64,000 nt of DNA. Origin: Lysobacteraceae bacterium SCN 69-320. GTDB lineage: Bacteria > Pseudomonadota > Gammaproteobacteria > Xanthomonadales > Rhodanobacteraceae. Below are positions 1 through 8,857 of the stretch, in pieces. The position numbers were made by a program, and so were the translations under genes. Where the stretch lies: assembly GCA_001725155.1 (NCBI GenBank), contig MEFP01000019.1, positions 124,001 through 188,000 of the forward strand. The letters run 5' to 3'. The stretch's first letter is position 1. The number at the start of each line of letters is the position of its first letter. A model generated the notes under the pieces. The model did not search any database. It saw only the letters and a program-made list of their open reading frames with translations, and had not been told where the DNA came from.

Positions 1-1684
1 CCTTGCCGGTGAACGTGCGGATCGCATTGATGCTCTTGCCGGTGCTGGTGACGTTGAGATCTTCCTGCGCCTGGTCGTTGAGCTTCACCGCCACGCCGCT
101 GATGTCGGCGACCGCGACGTTGGCCGGCGCCTTCCAGACGCCGCGCGTGCGATCCACCGCCGCGTAGATGCCGGCCACGGCGCCCGAAGGCGGCTGCAGG
201 GTCATCGCGCGCGTCACCTGCTCGAGGATGTTGGCGAACACCGGATGCCTGTCGAACAGCTGGCGCTGCGCTTCGTCGGCCAGGAATTCCACGCTCGTGA
301 AGATCGCGAGCACGGCGGCCGCCGGCGGATCGAACAGCCGGCGCAGCGCCGAGGCCGCATTCAGCGCCGTCGCGCGCACGGAAGCATCGGCGAACACGTC
401 GGCGCTGGCGCCGATGGCCGTCGCGTCGGCATTGGGCGCTATCCACGGCGTGCCGTTGAGCGCGGCGTAGCTGGCCACCACGTCGCCGACCACGCGCGTG
501 GTCGAGATCGAACTCATGACGCCGGCGTTCTTCTCGTAGGCGATCAGCGCCGAAATGCCGGCCGCCAGCTCGGTGTCCTTGCTCAGATCGGTCACTGCAA
601 GATTCACCGAGGCCGGCAGCGACGGCGCCGCGGTCTGCAGCGCGCGCAGCGCCAGCACCACCGCGCGCGCCAGGATCACGAGGTTGGCGAACCGCTGGCG
701 CACCGTGGCCACCGGCGTCGCAGCCTCGGTCTGGCGCAGCAGGGCGAGGAAGTTCGCGTAGTGATCGCCGAGCTGTCCGAAGTTCGCGCGCGTCAGCGTC
801 AGCGCGTTCGGCCCGGTCATCGCGGAGACGTTCACCGTGCCCACCACGGTGTTCACGGCGGCATCGGCCGCGCGCGTCGCGGTCGCCAGACCGTCGATCG
901 CCGCGTCATTGATCAACGCGTCGATCGTGGCCGGCGGAATCGGGGCCAGCGCCGGGGTCACCAGGTTGAGCTGGCGGAAATCCACGTCCGGCCGATAGAT
1001 CGTCCGCAACCAGGGGTAGTAGGCCGCGCCGTAGCGCAGCGACGAGGTGCCCACGTTCTGGCGGAAATTGCCGATCGGATCCAGCGCCAGCGACACCGGC
1101 TGGTCGCCCTGCACGAGGTCCATGATGACGAAGCGGTCCTGCAGCTTCTCGCACTGCGCCAGCGCCGCGACCTGCAGCGAGCCCATGTCGGTCGCGCTGA
1201 GCGAGACGCCGTCGGGAAACACGAGGAGGGTGGGTTCGTCCACGGGTTCGACGCGCGACAGCCCGCCGAGCAGGCCGGCCGGCGTGGTCGTATCGCCGAG
1301 CACCGGAGCGTCGCCGTACGCCCCCACGGAAACGACGTAGCAGGGACCGCCGCCGTTGGCGTAGTAGTGGCGCAGCGCGGCGGCCAGGTAGTAGCGCCGC
1401 TCGGCGTCGGCTGCATTGCGCGGCGATACCGCGCCGACGGCGTTTCCGCTGGCCGTGTCGACGACGACGCGATACGACGCCGGCGTGAAACCGCCGCCGT
1501 AGAACTGCTGGTATTCGAGCAGCGAGCGGATGCGTGTCGGCACGAAATGCAGGTCGTCGCCCGCTGCGCTCTGCGCGCGTTCGCTGTAGCCGATGAACAC
1601 GGGGACGGCGGTTTCCACCGCCACCACGGACGGCGCCAGAGTGGAGATCTCCTCCACGTATACACCGGGTGTCTTGTACGCCAT
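1..1684 (-). CDS. Contractile sheath protein, second paralogue (partial, runs off left edge)
   Basis: The frame opens at ATG 1684 and stays open to base 1, giving about 561 residues without the C-terminus. The N-terminus reads MAYKTPGVYVEEIS, the classic start of phage-tail and injection-system sheath proteins, which polymerise around an inner tube and contract to drive it through a target membrane. A second landmark, GIYAAVDRTRGVWKAPAN, and the visible end, STGKSINAIRTFTGK, match the same places in the neighbouring sheath gene, so the two are paralogues. This copy is much longer because of a large insertion between the N-terminal half and the GIYAAVDRTRG landmark. The upstream sheath gene stops 3 bases before this start (TGA tcc ATG), so they are co-transcribed. 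Tube, baseplate and ATPase genes would be expected beyond the left edge. T6SS TssC is unlikely because the neighbours are of Pvc16 type. Confidence 0.88.
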   Translation of the reverse strand, partial: MAYKTPGVYVEEISTLAPSVVAVETAVPVFIGYSERAQSAAGDDLHFVPTRIRSLLEYQQFYGGGFTPASYRVVVDTASGNAVGAVSPRNAADAERRYYLAAALRHYYANGGGPCYVVSVGAYGDAPVLGDTTTPAGLLGGLSRVEPVDEPTLLVFPDGVSLSATDMGSLQVAALAQCEKLQDRFVIMDLVQGDQPVSLALDPIGNFRQNVGTSSLRYGAAYYPWLRTIYRPDVDFRQLNLVTPALAPIPPATIDALINDAAIDGLATATRAADAAVNTVVGTVNVSAMTGPNALTLTRANFGQLGDHYANFLALLRQTEAATPVATVRQRFANLVILARAVVLALRALQTAAPSLPASVNLAVTDLSKDTELAAGISALIAYEKNAGVMSSISTTRVVGDVVASYAALNGTPWIAPNADATAIGASADVFADASVRATALNAASALRRLFDPPAAAVLAIFTSVEFLADEAQRQLFDRHPVFANILEQVTRAMTLQPPSGAVAGIYAAVDRTRGVWKAPANVAVADISGVAVKLNDQAQEDLNVTSTGKSINAIRTFTGK

Positions 1685-1687
1685 GGA

Positions 1688-3157
1688 TCAGGACTCCTGC
1701 ATCTTGTGCGAGAAACGCAGCACCACGAACTCGGCCGGCCTCGCCACCGCCATGCCGATCTCGACGTTCATGCGGCCTTCGAGGATGTCCTGCGCCGTCA
1801 TCGTCACGCCCAGTCCGACGTTGACGTAGAACGCATCGACGGGCTTGGCGCCGACCAGCGCGCCGTCGCGCCACTGGATGATCAGGAAGTTCTCGATCAT
1901 CGCCTTGACCTTGGCCCAGGTCCTCGCGTCGTTGGGCTCGAACACGAACGGCTCGGTGGCCTTGCGCGTGGATTCCTCGACCATGTTGAAGAAGCGCCGC
2001 ACGGACACGTAGCGCCATTCGTTGTCGTTGCCGGCCAGGGTGCGCGCGCCCCAGACCAGGAAGCCCTTGCCGCTGAACGCACGCAGCGCGTTGACGGCCT
2101 TGCCGCTCGGCTCCAGGTTCATGGTGTCGTTGAGGTCCTGGTCGATGCGCACGCTGAGGTCGATGACCGAGCTCAGGCTCTCGTTCGCCGGCGACTTCCA
2201 CACGCCGCGCGTACGGTCCACCGTGGCGTAGATGCCCACCACCGCAGCGGCAGGCGGCAAAGTGACGCTGAACCGCGCCAGTTCGCTGCGCGCGTTGGCA
2301 TAGATCAGCGGGTTGGAATTCGGCGAACCCGACTTGAGCGCCGTCAGCGTCATGCCGTTGTGCGGACTGGGGCGCGTGACGCTGCCGTCGTCATTGCGGC
2401 GCGCGATCTGCGCGACCGTGATGGTCGACTCGTCCCAGCTCCACGCCATCGTGGTCTGGATGTACGGGTGATAGGCCGCGCCGTACTTGAGATTGCGCGT
2501 ACCGATGCCGTTGCGGAACGCAGCGATGCCGTCGCTGCCGGGCCGGTCGCCGTCCCAGAGATCGCAGACCAGGAAGCGATCGCCGAGCTCGGCGCATTGA
2601 TTCAACGCCTGCACCAGCACCGAGTGATACGCGGCGCGCGTGGCGGCGATATCCGCCGGTGTCGCGGCCGGCGGTGGCCGCATCCCGCTGAGGTCGGGAA
2701 AGACGATCAGGGTCGGCTCGTCCTCGCGCGCCAGTGCATCGAGCGCGGCCACATGCGCGTCGACGATGTCGCTGGTCGCCGCGCTGGCGGCGTAGGTCCC
2801 CAGGCTCACGACGTAGCAGCGGCCGCCGCCGTTGTCGTAGAAATGACGCAGCGCGTAGGCCAGGCGGAACCGCGCATTCGCTCCCTGCCCCGGATCGGCG
2901 ACGGGTGCGGCGACGTTGCCGTCCTCGTCCAGCGCGATGGCGAACCCGCCGAGCGCCGGCGCAAGACCGAAGATCTCCTGGAATTCCAGCAGCGAATTCA
3001 CCGCCACCGGATGATTGACCAGGTCGGTGCCCTTGTACTGCGCGTTGCGCGTGTAACCGAAAAACGCGGGAATCGCGGTTTCGACCGGCACCACGGACGG
3101 AGGAAACTTCGATTCCTCCACGATGTACACGCCCGGAGTTCTCAGATTCAGCGGCAT
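1688..3157 (-). CDS. Contractile sheath protein, first paralogue
   Basis: A complete 489-residue sheath protein of a phage-tail-like injection system. It begins MPLNLRTPGVYIVEESKFPP, has the GIYATVDRTRGVWKSPAN and SGKAVNALRAFSGKG landmarks, and ends with the conserved C-terminal sheath domain (around residues 380-489: RRFFNMVEES, FLIIQWRDGALVG, IGMAVARPAEFVVLRFSHK). That C-terminal domain carries the contacts linking successive sheath rings in known systems. The start at 3157 lies 3 bases after the stop of the upstream gene and opens with the family-typical motif. Having more than one sheath gene is usual in PVC/Afp-type particles (Afp2-4), where the forms occupy different levels of the trunk. 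No signal peptide or membrane segment is seen, as expected for a particle assembled in the cytoplasm. Confidence 0.93.
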   Translation of the reverse strand: MPLNLRTPGVYIVEESKFPPSVVPVETAIPAFFGYTRNAQYKGTDLVNHPVAVNSLLEFQEIFGLAPALGGFAIALDEDGNVAAPVADPGQGANARFRLAYALRHFYDNGGGRCYVVSLGTYAASAATSDIVDAHVAALDALAREDEPTLIVFPDLSGMRPPPAATPADIAATRAAYHSVLVQALNQCAELGDRFLVCDLWDGDRPGSDGIAAFRNGIGTRNLKYGAAYHPYIQTTMAWSWDESTITVAQIARRNDDGSVTRPSPHNGMTLTALKSGSPNSNPLIYANARSELARFSVTLPPAAAVVGIYATVDRTRGVWKSPANESLSSVIDLSVRIDQDLNDTMNLEPSGKAVNALRAFSGKGFLVWGARTLAGNDNEWRYVSVRRFFNMVEESTRKATEPFVFEPNDARTWAKVKAMIENFLIIQWRDGALVGAKPVDAFYVNVGLGVTMTAQDILEGRMNVEIGMAVARPAEFVVLRFSHKMQES

Positions 3158-3160
3158 GGC

Positions 3161-4534
3161 TCACGGTCCCAGGGTCAGGTTCGGAAGATGTGTTTCGGAG
3201 AACCATTCGTCGTTCTGGCGCCGCAGGCGGTCAACCTCGGGCGCGGGAAGCAGGATTTCTTCGGACGCCGGTGTCGCCGAGACGTCGGCCTGCAGGCGCG
3301 ATCCCGCGCCGAAGCGCGACAGCGGACGCGCGGCAGCGGTGACGAGAACGCGCTGGTCCGCCCCTTCGGCGGCGACGTCCGCACCAGCGCCGACGGCCTG
3401 CGCGGCAGGAAAGATGTAACGCCAGCGGGTGGCGCGATTGAGAAAGCGCAGCACGTAGCGCGGCGAGCGCAGTGCGCCGGCGCCGTCGAGCAGCGCGTAG
3501 TCCGCCGTGCCGCGCGTGATCTCGATCACGCCGAATGCGCCGGCCGAGCGCGCATCGGGGGCGACGAACAGCGACGTCGTGAGACCGGGCTGCGGCGTCT
3601 GCGCGTCGTCCAGGACGTCGAGACGGCAGATACCGGATGGCAGCGCACGCAGATCGACCCGAATCCGGCTCAACGTGCCCTGCTCTGCCGCAAAGCGCTG
3701 TTCGGAAAGCGGCGTTGCCGCGCCGGCCCGCGTCACGCGCACGATGGCGCCGGTCAAGGCGGCGCTGGCGATGTCGAGCGTCGCGAACCCGAAGTCGGCA
3801 CGCATCGCATCCGCGGCGCCGGCGTACTGGTTGCCGAGCAGCGCGACGGGCTGCCACTGCGCCGCGTTCGTGAGATCGGTTCCCGGCGCATCGACGAGCG
3901 CGCGGTATACCCGGTTCGCGGCCAGGACGACCGCACCGGACCGATAGCTTGCGCTCGCGCTGAACGTATCGGCCGGAATGCGACGCCAGTCTGCGGCAAC
4001 CGGCGTCGCGGCCGGTCCGCTGTCGCGCAGCGCGAGGAACAGATCGAACGTCGGACCTGCCGCCTCGGCGCGAACATCGCCGGCCAGGTAACGGCGCGTC
4101 GGATCGAACGCCGGGACAGGCCGCGACAGGTAGCTGACGCCGGCGACGCGGTTCAGCGCGTCGTTGCCGAAGCGATAGAAGTTCGCGGGCTGGCCGAGCT
4201 CCGTGTAGTTCGCGAACCGCGCGTCGCGCACGCGCAGCAGAAACGCCAGTCGGAATGCTCCGCCCGGCGCGACGAGCGGCCGCGGCGGCGTCGACGCATC
4301 GACCTGCGCGGCGACGAAGAATCCCGTGCGCGTGCTGCGGAACACCAGCCGGTGACCCGCCAGCGTGGCGAGCGTCGCCGCATCGGGCTGGATATCGAGA
4401 ACGTCGGCCGCCGAATACAGCGCCGTCAGCGCGGCCCGGTCCGCGTCCGACTGCGCGTCGAGCACGATCTCGCCGCGACTCGTGAAATAGTCGTGCGCAA
4501 TGTCGACTTCGAACAATGTGCGGTAGCGGATCAT
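3161..4534 (-). CDS. Uncharacterised injection-system protein between Pvc16-like and sheath genes
   Basis: A 457-residue protein, not recognised with confidence. It starts MIRYRTLFEVDIAHDYF, has no signal peptide and no transmembrane helix, and is rich in Ala, Arg and Asp with many short beta-like stretches; an SYLSRPVPAFDPTRRYLAGD segment lies near residue 135. Its ATG overlaps the stop of the Pvc16-like gene by four bases and its stop is 3 bases from the sheath start, so it is translated in step with particle components. The position argues for a structural or assembly role such as a cap, collar or fibre-like part. That is inference from context only. Confidence 0.75.
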   Translation of the reverse strand: MIRYRTLFEVDIAHDYFTSRGEIVLDAQSDADRAALTALYSAADVLDIQPDAATLATLAGHRLVFRSTRTGFFVAAQVDASTPPRPLVAPGGAFRLAFLLRVRDARFANYTELGQPANFYRFGNDALNRVAGVSYLSRPVPAFDPTRRYLAGDVRAEAAGPTFDLFLALRDSGPAATPVAADWRRIPADTFSASASYRSGAVVLAANRVYRALVDAPGTDLTNAAQWQPVALLGNQYAGAADAMRADFGFATLDIASAALTGAIVRVTRAGAATPLSEQRFAAEQGTLSRIRVDLRALPSGICRLDVLDDAQTPQPGLTTSLFVAPDARSAGAFGVIEITRGTADYALLDGAGALRSPRYVLRFLNRATRWRYIFPAAQAVGAGADVAAEGADQRVLVTAAARPLSRFGAGSRLQADVSATPASEEILLPAPEVDRLRRQNDEWFSETHLPNLTLGP

Positions 4535-5130
4535 GCGGTCGCATCCCGGCTCAGCACGTCGACCTCGCGGATGTAGCCGCCGCCCGCCAGAGTGCGGTCG
4601 TCGGAGATCGCCACGAGGCGCCCGCGATACAGCACCGAAACGCCCTGCTTGGCGCCGAGGAATCCCCAGAGGTGATTGACTCCCTCCAGCGTCGGCGACA
4701 GGAGATCCATCGTGAGCGAGAACTCCGCGATCGGCGGCTGCGGCAGCGCGCCCGGCGAGTTCGCCAGCGTGAACTTCTGCTTGCCCTGGAAGAACGTCAG
4801 CACCTGCGACAGCCGGCGCAGCGCCGTGCCGTAGTTCCGGTAGTTCGCCGTGAACAGCAGGAACAGGTTCAGATGGACAGGGCGGTTGCGATATGCCACG
4901 TCGGAGCCGACGCTCACGAACGACTTGCCGTTCTTGAGCGCCCGTTCCTCCTCGATATTCACGAGCGTCAGCACGATGTGGTTCTCGAGCTCGGTGGCGA
5001 CTTCCGGCCGCTCGATCTGCGCGACGTTGCCCCAGACGGCTTGCACGGGCGCGCCGGGACCGTCGCCGTCGGCCTGCGCCACGTAGCCGTTGAGCTGCCT
5101 GAGCAGCAGTGTCATCGCCTCGACCATCAT
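4531..5130 (-). CDS. DUF4255 / Pvc16-type trunk-terminating protein
   Basis: 199 residues if translated from the first of two adjacent ATG codons (5130 and 5127). It carries the hallmark series of the Pvc16 N-terminal (DUF4255) family: an N-terminal helix with LLLRQLN, IVLTLVNIEEERALKN near residue 52, YRNRPVHLNLFLLFTANYRN near residue 80, and LSQVLTFFQGKQKFT near residue 107. Members of this family (Afp16, Pvc16) cap the distal end of eCIS particles and influence trunk length. The start is set by an ATGA overlap with the upstream 92-residue gene, and the stop overlaps the next gene by four bases. Its presence is the main reason to assign the cluster to extracellular injection systems rather than to a Myoviridae prophage or a T6SS. 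Confidence 0.88.
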   Translation of the reverse strand: MMVEAMTLLLRQLNGYVAQADGDGPGAPVQAVWGNVAQIERPEVATELENHIVLTLVNIEEERALKNGKSFVSVGSDVAYRNRPVHLNLFLLFTANYRNYGTALRRLSQVLTFFQGKQKFTLANSPGALPQPPIAEFSLTMDLLSPTLEGVNHLWGFLGAKQGVSVLYRGRLVAISDDRTLAGGGYIREVDVLSRDATA

Positions 5131-5405
5131 CTGTCGCGATCCTCGACTGCGGTCTGCGCTCCTGGCGCGCCCCCCGCGGCGCAGCCCGAACATCCGAACA
5201 GGGTCGTTCCGTCGTTGAGACGGTGCGCGGTCACGACCTGGCGCTCGATCAGGTAGGCCATCGCCGCCTCGAGGACATCCCGCTCGTCCGCCGCGCGCTG
5301 GAACGCAAGCCACCACGCGATGCCGTCGAGCGTGTCGCAAGCACCGGGATGCGCGTCGCAATACCGTTTGACGTCGGCGGCAACTTCCTGCACAGAACGA
5401 GTCAC
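5127..5405 (-). CDS. Small protein heading the injection-system operon, possible winged helix
   Basis: A 92-residue protein starting at GTG 5405, supported by a strong GGAGGGGG ribosome-binding site at 5411-5418. The core (residues about 20-70: ACDTLDGIAWWL, then ERDVLEAAMAYLIERQVV, then RLNDGTTLFGC) has the length and pattern of a short winged-helix unit: helix, helix, beta wing. Two cysteines (CSGC) close the fold and a polar tail follows. Its stop overlaps the ATG pair of the Pvc16-like gene, so it is the first gene of the operon. It could be a local regulator or a small adaptor, and the sequence does not decide between them. Confidence 0.7.
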   Translation of the reverse strand: MTRSVQEVAADVKRYCDAHPGACDTLDGIAWWLAFQRAADERDVLEAAMAYLIERQVVTAHRLNDGTTLFGCSGCAAGGAPGAQTAVEDRDR

Positions 5406-6150
5406 CCGCGCCCCCTCCGTTCTCGTCCGTCCGCTGTGTATTCAGCAACCTTCTTGCCAGCGCAGGGCTCGACGAAATCCCTTTTGAATCAATGGACTTT
5501 CATCACGAATCCGGTGGAGCGGGTCGAAAGACACCCGGGGCAATGCAGGCGCAGGTGCGCGCGATGACCCGGCCCGGAACGTCGCCGGGCGACGCGCTGG
5601 AAGCGTCGGGCGGAAGAAATTCCGATCGCAGAATGGCGGCGAACGGCGGTGCCGGGTGCCTGTGCGTTGGCGACGCCGCGGATGCCGGAGTGCTTCAGGC
5701 GAGAGCACGCGCGTTGCTGAGCCGGCTGCGTCGTTGCCATGGCATCCGCCGGAGGAAGCGCCGGACAGCGCTCGTCCCGTATCGGGGAATCTCGAGAAAC
5801 CGGCGTTCCGACGATTCTTCGGGCCGACGAGTCCGGCACAGGTCCGGATTCGTCTCCGCTGATCAAGCGCTCACACGCTCGATCGCGAGCGGCACGTCGA
5901 AGTTTGGCGAGGTGCCCGTCGCGCGCTGCGGATAACTGCGCTGTGCAACCGGGCCCTCGCCTTCCGCTCGCGACGGCGGCGGCGATGCCTCCGGGAGTGG
6001 ATTGCCGGGGGCGTGGTCCTCGCCGGCTCAGCTCAGCCCCTTCACGTGCCCGCAGGCCCGGGACGCCCGCCGGTTCCACGCGCGCCGGTCGGCAGAAAAT
6101 CGCCGACCGTCAATACACTGCAGAACAATCAAGCCGTGGTGGCGCGGGGA
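5406..6150. other. Long non-coding stretch upstream of the injection-system operon
   Basis: About 745 bases between the first injection-system gene and the 3' end of the iron-sulfur carrier gene. Several frames stay open, as expected at this GC content, but none has family resemblance, a good ribosome-binding site or coding-like composition. The operon promoter should lie near 5420-5500, which is locally less GC-rich. No convincing -35/-10 pair could be fixed. Confidence 0.6.
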
Positions 6151-6477
6151 CTAGCCCGTCGTGAAGCTCTCGCCGCAGCCGCATTCGCCGGTCATGTTCG
6201 GATTGGTGAACACGAACTGGGCGTTGAGGCCGCTTTTCCGGAAGTCGATGGCCGTGCCGTCGAGCAGCGGCAGGCTCCTGGCGTCGACGACGAGGCGGAC
6301 GCCGGCGTCCTCGACCCAGTGGTCGTCGGCGGCGATCGTGTCGGTCAGGTCGACGACATAGCTGTAGCCGGAACAACCGGTGCGCTTGACGCCGAAACGC
6401 ACGGCCTTGGCATTCGTATCGCGGGCCAGGAAATCGAGCATGCGCTGGCGCGCGGCGGGAGTCAGGGAAATGGACAT
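6151..6477 (-). CDS. A-type iron-sulfur cluster carrier (IscA/SufA/ErpA family)
   Basis: A 108-residue cytoplasmic protein that would accept iron-sulfur clusters from a scaffold and pass them to apo-enzymes. It starts SISLTPAARQRMLDFLARD and has the three invariant cysteines: Cys35 in TGCSGYSY and Cys99/Cys101 in GECGCGESF. The length is typical. The sequence cannot settle which of IscA, SufA or ErpA is the orthologue, so no symbol is given; no isc or suf genes are adjacent. It is divergent from asnS, with 184 bases between the starts. Likely clients in this same window include complex I (NuoG, NuoI, NuoF), HemN, CcoG and FNR. Confidence 0.9.
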   Translation of the reverse strand: MSISLTPAARQRMLDFLARDTNAKAVRFGVKRTGCSGYSYVVDLTDTIAADDHWVEDAGVRLVVDARSLPLLDGTAIDFRKSGLNAQFVFTNPNMTGECGCGESFTTG

Positions 6478-6661
6478 GGGCGGATTCTAGAGGCCGGGGC
6501 CGGGACTACCAACTGTGCGGCCTTCGCAGGCCTGCGTGTTCCGGCATGGGGACGCGGTTGGCCGAACCCAAGGGTGCGCCCCGCCGCGGCGGCGCAGTTC
6601 CGCTATCATCGCGGGCTTTCCGGCGCCTGCGGCGCCTCCAGTTCTGGCGGAGTAACGATCC

Positions 6662-8062
6662 ATGGCGGTAGTCAGCATCAAGGCCGCGCTGGCCGGCACC
6701 TATCCGGTCGGCAGCGAAATCACGGTGCGCGGCTGGGTGCGCACCCGGCGCGATTCCAAGGCCGGCCTGTCGTTCGTGAATCTCAGCGACGGCTCCTGCT
6801 TCGACCCGATACAGATCGTCGCGCCGAACACGCTGCCGAACTACGAATCCGACGTGCTGCGCCTGACCGCCGGCTGCGGCGTCATCGCGACCGGCACCGT
6901 CGTCGCCTCCCAGGGCAAGGGCCAGGCTTTCGAGATCCAGGCCACGGCCGTCGACGTCACCGGCTTCGTCGACGATCCGGAAACCTATCCGATCCAGCCC
7001 AAGCCGCACTCGATGGAGTTCCTGCGCGAAGTCGCCCACCTGCGCCCGCGCACGAACATCTTCGGCGCGATCACGCGCGTACGGCACTGCCTGGCCCAGG
7101 CCGTGCACCGCTTCTTCCACGAGAACGGCTACTACTGGATCAACACGCCGATCATCACGACCAGCGACGCCGAAGGCGCCGGTCAGATGTTCCGCGTCTC
7201 GACCCTGGATCTGGCCAACCTGCCGCGCACCGCCAGCGGCGCGATCGACCATTCCAAGGATTTCTTCGGCAAGGACGCATTCCTGACCGTCTCGGGCCAG
7301 CTCAACGTCGAGGCCTACTGCCTTGCGCTCAGCAAGGTCTACACCTTCGGTCCGACCTTCCGCGCCGAGAACTCGCAGACCTCGCGCCACCTGGCCGAGT
7401 TCTGGATGATCGAGCCGGAAATCGCGTTCGCCGACCTCGCCGCCGACGCCGATCTGGCCGAAGCGCTGCTGAAGTACGTGTTCAAGGCCGTGCTCGAAGA
7501 GCGCGGCGACGACATGGCGTTCTTCGCCGAGCGCGTCGAGAAGACCGCGATCTCGCGCCTGGAGAACTTCATCGCCTCGCCGTTCGCGCGCATCGACTAC
7601 ACCGAGGCGGTGGAAATCCTGCAGAAGTCCGGCAAGTCCTTCGAATTCCCGGTCGAATGGGGCATGGACCTGCAGACCGAGCACGAGCGCTACCTCGTCG
7701 AACAGCACGTCGGCCGGCCGGCCGTGGTCATGAACTATCCGGAACAGATCAAGGCGTTCTACATGCGCCTGAACGACGACGGCAGGACCGTCGCGGCCAT
7801 GGACATTCTCGCGCCGGGCATCGGCGAGATCGTCGGCGGCTCGCAGCGCGAGGAACGTCTGGACCTGCTCGATCAGCGCATGGCCAAGATGCACATCGAC
7901 CCGGCCCATTACCAGTGGTACCGCGACCTGCGCCGCTACGGCACCGTGCCGCATGCGGGTTTCGGCCTGGGCTTCGAACGCCTGGTCGTCTACACCTGCG
8001 GCCTGGCCAACATCCGCGACGCGATCCCGTATCCGCGCGTGCCGGGCCACGCCGAGTTCTAG
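6662..8062 (+). CDS. asnS: Asparaginyl-tRNA synthetase
   Basis: A 466-residue class IIb aminoacyl-tRNA synthetase that charges tRNA-Asn with asparagine using ATP. The N-terminal OB-fold anticodon-binding domain (about residues 15-100, [20 protein letters not shown]) is followed by the catalytic core with motif 2 ([20 protein letters not shown]) and motif 3 ([20 protein letters not shown]). The [15 protein letters not shown] ending and the 466-residue length are typical of bacterial AsnRS rather than AspRS. ATG 6662 is preceded by GGCGGAG at 6646-6652. It is apparently monocistronic, separated by about 130 bases from the following small membrane gene. Confidence 0.97.
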   Translation: MAVVSIKAALAGTYPVGSEITVRGWVRTRRDSKAGLSFVNLSDGSCFDPIQIVAPNTLPNYESDVLRLTAGCGVIATGTVVASQGKGQAFEIQATAVDVTGFVDDPETYPIQPKPHSMEFLREVAHLRPRTNIFGAITRVRHCLAQAVHRFFHENGYYWINTPIITTSDAEGAGQMFRVSTLDLANLPRTASGAIDHSKDFFGKDAFLTVSGQLNVEAYCLALSKVYTFGPTFRAENSQTSRHLAEFWMIEPEIAFADLAADADLAEALLKYVFKAVLEERGDDMAFFAERVEKTAISRLENFIASPFARIDYTEAVEILQKSGKSFEFPVEWGMDLQTEHERYLVEQHVGRPAVVMNYPEQIKAFYMRLNDDGRTVAAMDILAPGIGEIVGGSQREERLDLLDQRMAKMHIDPAHYQWYRDLRRYGTVPHAGFGLGFERLVVYTCGLANIRDAIPYPRVPGHAEF

Positions 8063-8194
8063 CAAATGGCGGAGCCGGCCCCACGGTAAGGTTTTCGTAC
8101 CGCGCTGCCTGCTCCGCGCACCCGTCCGTCGCCGGCCCGGCCGTCGCTGGACTGCCCTTCACGCCAAGGGCCCGAACAGAAGAGGTTGGCTGAC

Positions 8195-8500
8195 GTGCTG
8201 TTTCTCCTGCTGCTCGCACTGGGCATTGCGATCTTCGGCCTGACCGCCTATCTCATGAGCTGGCCGCTGGTCGCGACCCAGATGCGCGACCATCATGCGC
8301 AGGACCGCCCGCTGCTCGGCAAGACACCGTTCTCGCCGAGCGCGTTCGGCTGGTTCCTGCGCCTGGCCTGGCGCGGCTCGCCCGACCAGGCGCTGCGTTT
8401 CCTGGCAATGCCCGGCAGCGTGGCGGCCTGGTCCATCGCCATCGGCGGCGCCTGCGCCCTCGTGCTGTTGCTGCTGCGGATCAGTGGAGTGCTGCGATGA
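8195..8500 (+). CDS. Small two-helix membrane protein, conserved hypothetical
   Basis: About 101 residues with one hydrophobic helix at the N-terminus (VLFLLLLALGIAIFGLTAYLM) and one near the C-terminus (WSIAIGGACALVLLLLRISG), flanking a soluble stretch. The frame is also open from TTG 8186, but the AGAGG ribosome-binding site at 8181-8185 directly abuts that codon, whereas it is well spaced for GTG 8195, so 8195 is preferred. Its TGA overlaps the ATG of the next gene (ATGA at 8497-8500), indicating coupled translation. No family was recognised. Confidence 0.65.
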   Translation: MLFLLLLALGIAIFGLTAYLMSWPLVATQMRDHHAQDRPLLGKTPFSPSAFGWFLRLAWRGSPDQALRFLAMPGSVAAWSIAIGGACALVLLLLRISGVLR

Positions 8501-8841
8501 ACGACGAAGCGACGATTCCCGACGACGCGGCCGAACCGCGTGCGCATTCCTACTGGTGGTGCGCCGGCTTCGGCGACACCCTGATCTGGTCGCGCCTGGA
8601 CGTGCGCGAGGACGGCATTGCCGAAGTGCTCGGCGCGACGGGCGAATACCTGCGCTACGACGACGAGACTGCCGCGCGCATGGCGCTGCTCGATGCGGAC
8701 TTCCGCGAATTCGACGGCCTGGACGAGGAAGACGCCGCGCTGATGGGCTTTGATCTCGACACCATGGACGTGCCGCGCGCCGACAGCGACGAGGAACTGC
8801 TGCCGCGCATGGTGCACAAGATCGCCCGCGGTCTCGGCTGA
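8497..8841 (+). CDS. Small acidic conserved hypothetical protein
   Basis: A 114-residue soluble acidic protein with no signal peptide. It has an aromatic N-terminal strand pair (AHSYWWCAGFGDTLIWSRLDV), a compact alpha/beta middle and an acidic EFDGLDEEDAALMGFDLDTMD segment. It is translationally coupled to the preceding membrane protein and followed 16 bases later by an SDR gene, so the three probably share a transcript. Function is not recognised. Confidence 0.7.
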   Translation: MNDEATIPDDAAEPRAHSYWWCAGFGDTLIWSRLDVREDGIAEVLGATGEYLRYDDETAARMALLDADFREFDGLDEEDAALMGFDLDTMDVPRADSDEELLPRMVHKIARGLG

Positions 8842-8857
8842 AACGACGGAGGTTGAC

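Noticed and set aside
1-3157. Sheath genes as type VI secretion TssC
   Set aside because: The N-terminal TPGVY motif, the two paralogues and the adjacent DUF4255 gene fit eCIS; no TssB-like gene is adjacent.
245-4576. A 1443-codon plus-strand open frame across the injection-system genes
   Set aside because: It is antisense to well-supported sheath and Pvc16-like genes, is Arg/His/Gly-rich with no domain, and is a by-product of high third-position GC.
5484-5492. TTGAATCAA upstream of the injection operon as an FNR site
   Set aside because: The half-sites share one central base instead of the four-base spacer FNR needs, so it is not an FNR box.
5489-6079. Open frames in the 745-base gap as genes
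   Set aside because: Opposing frames on both strands are open at once, lack ribosome-binding sites and show Arg/Ala/Ser-rich non-coding character.
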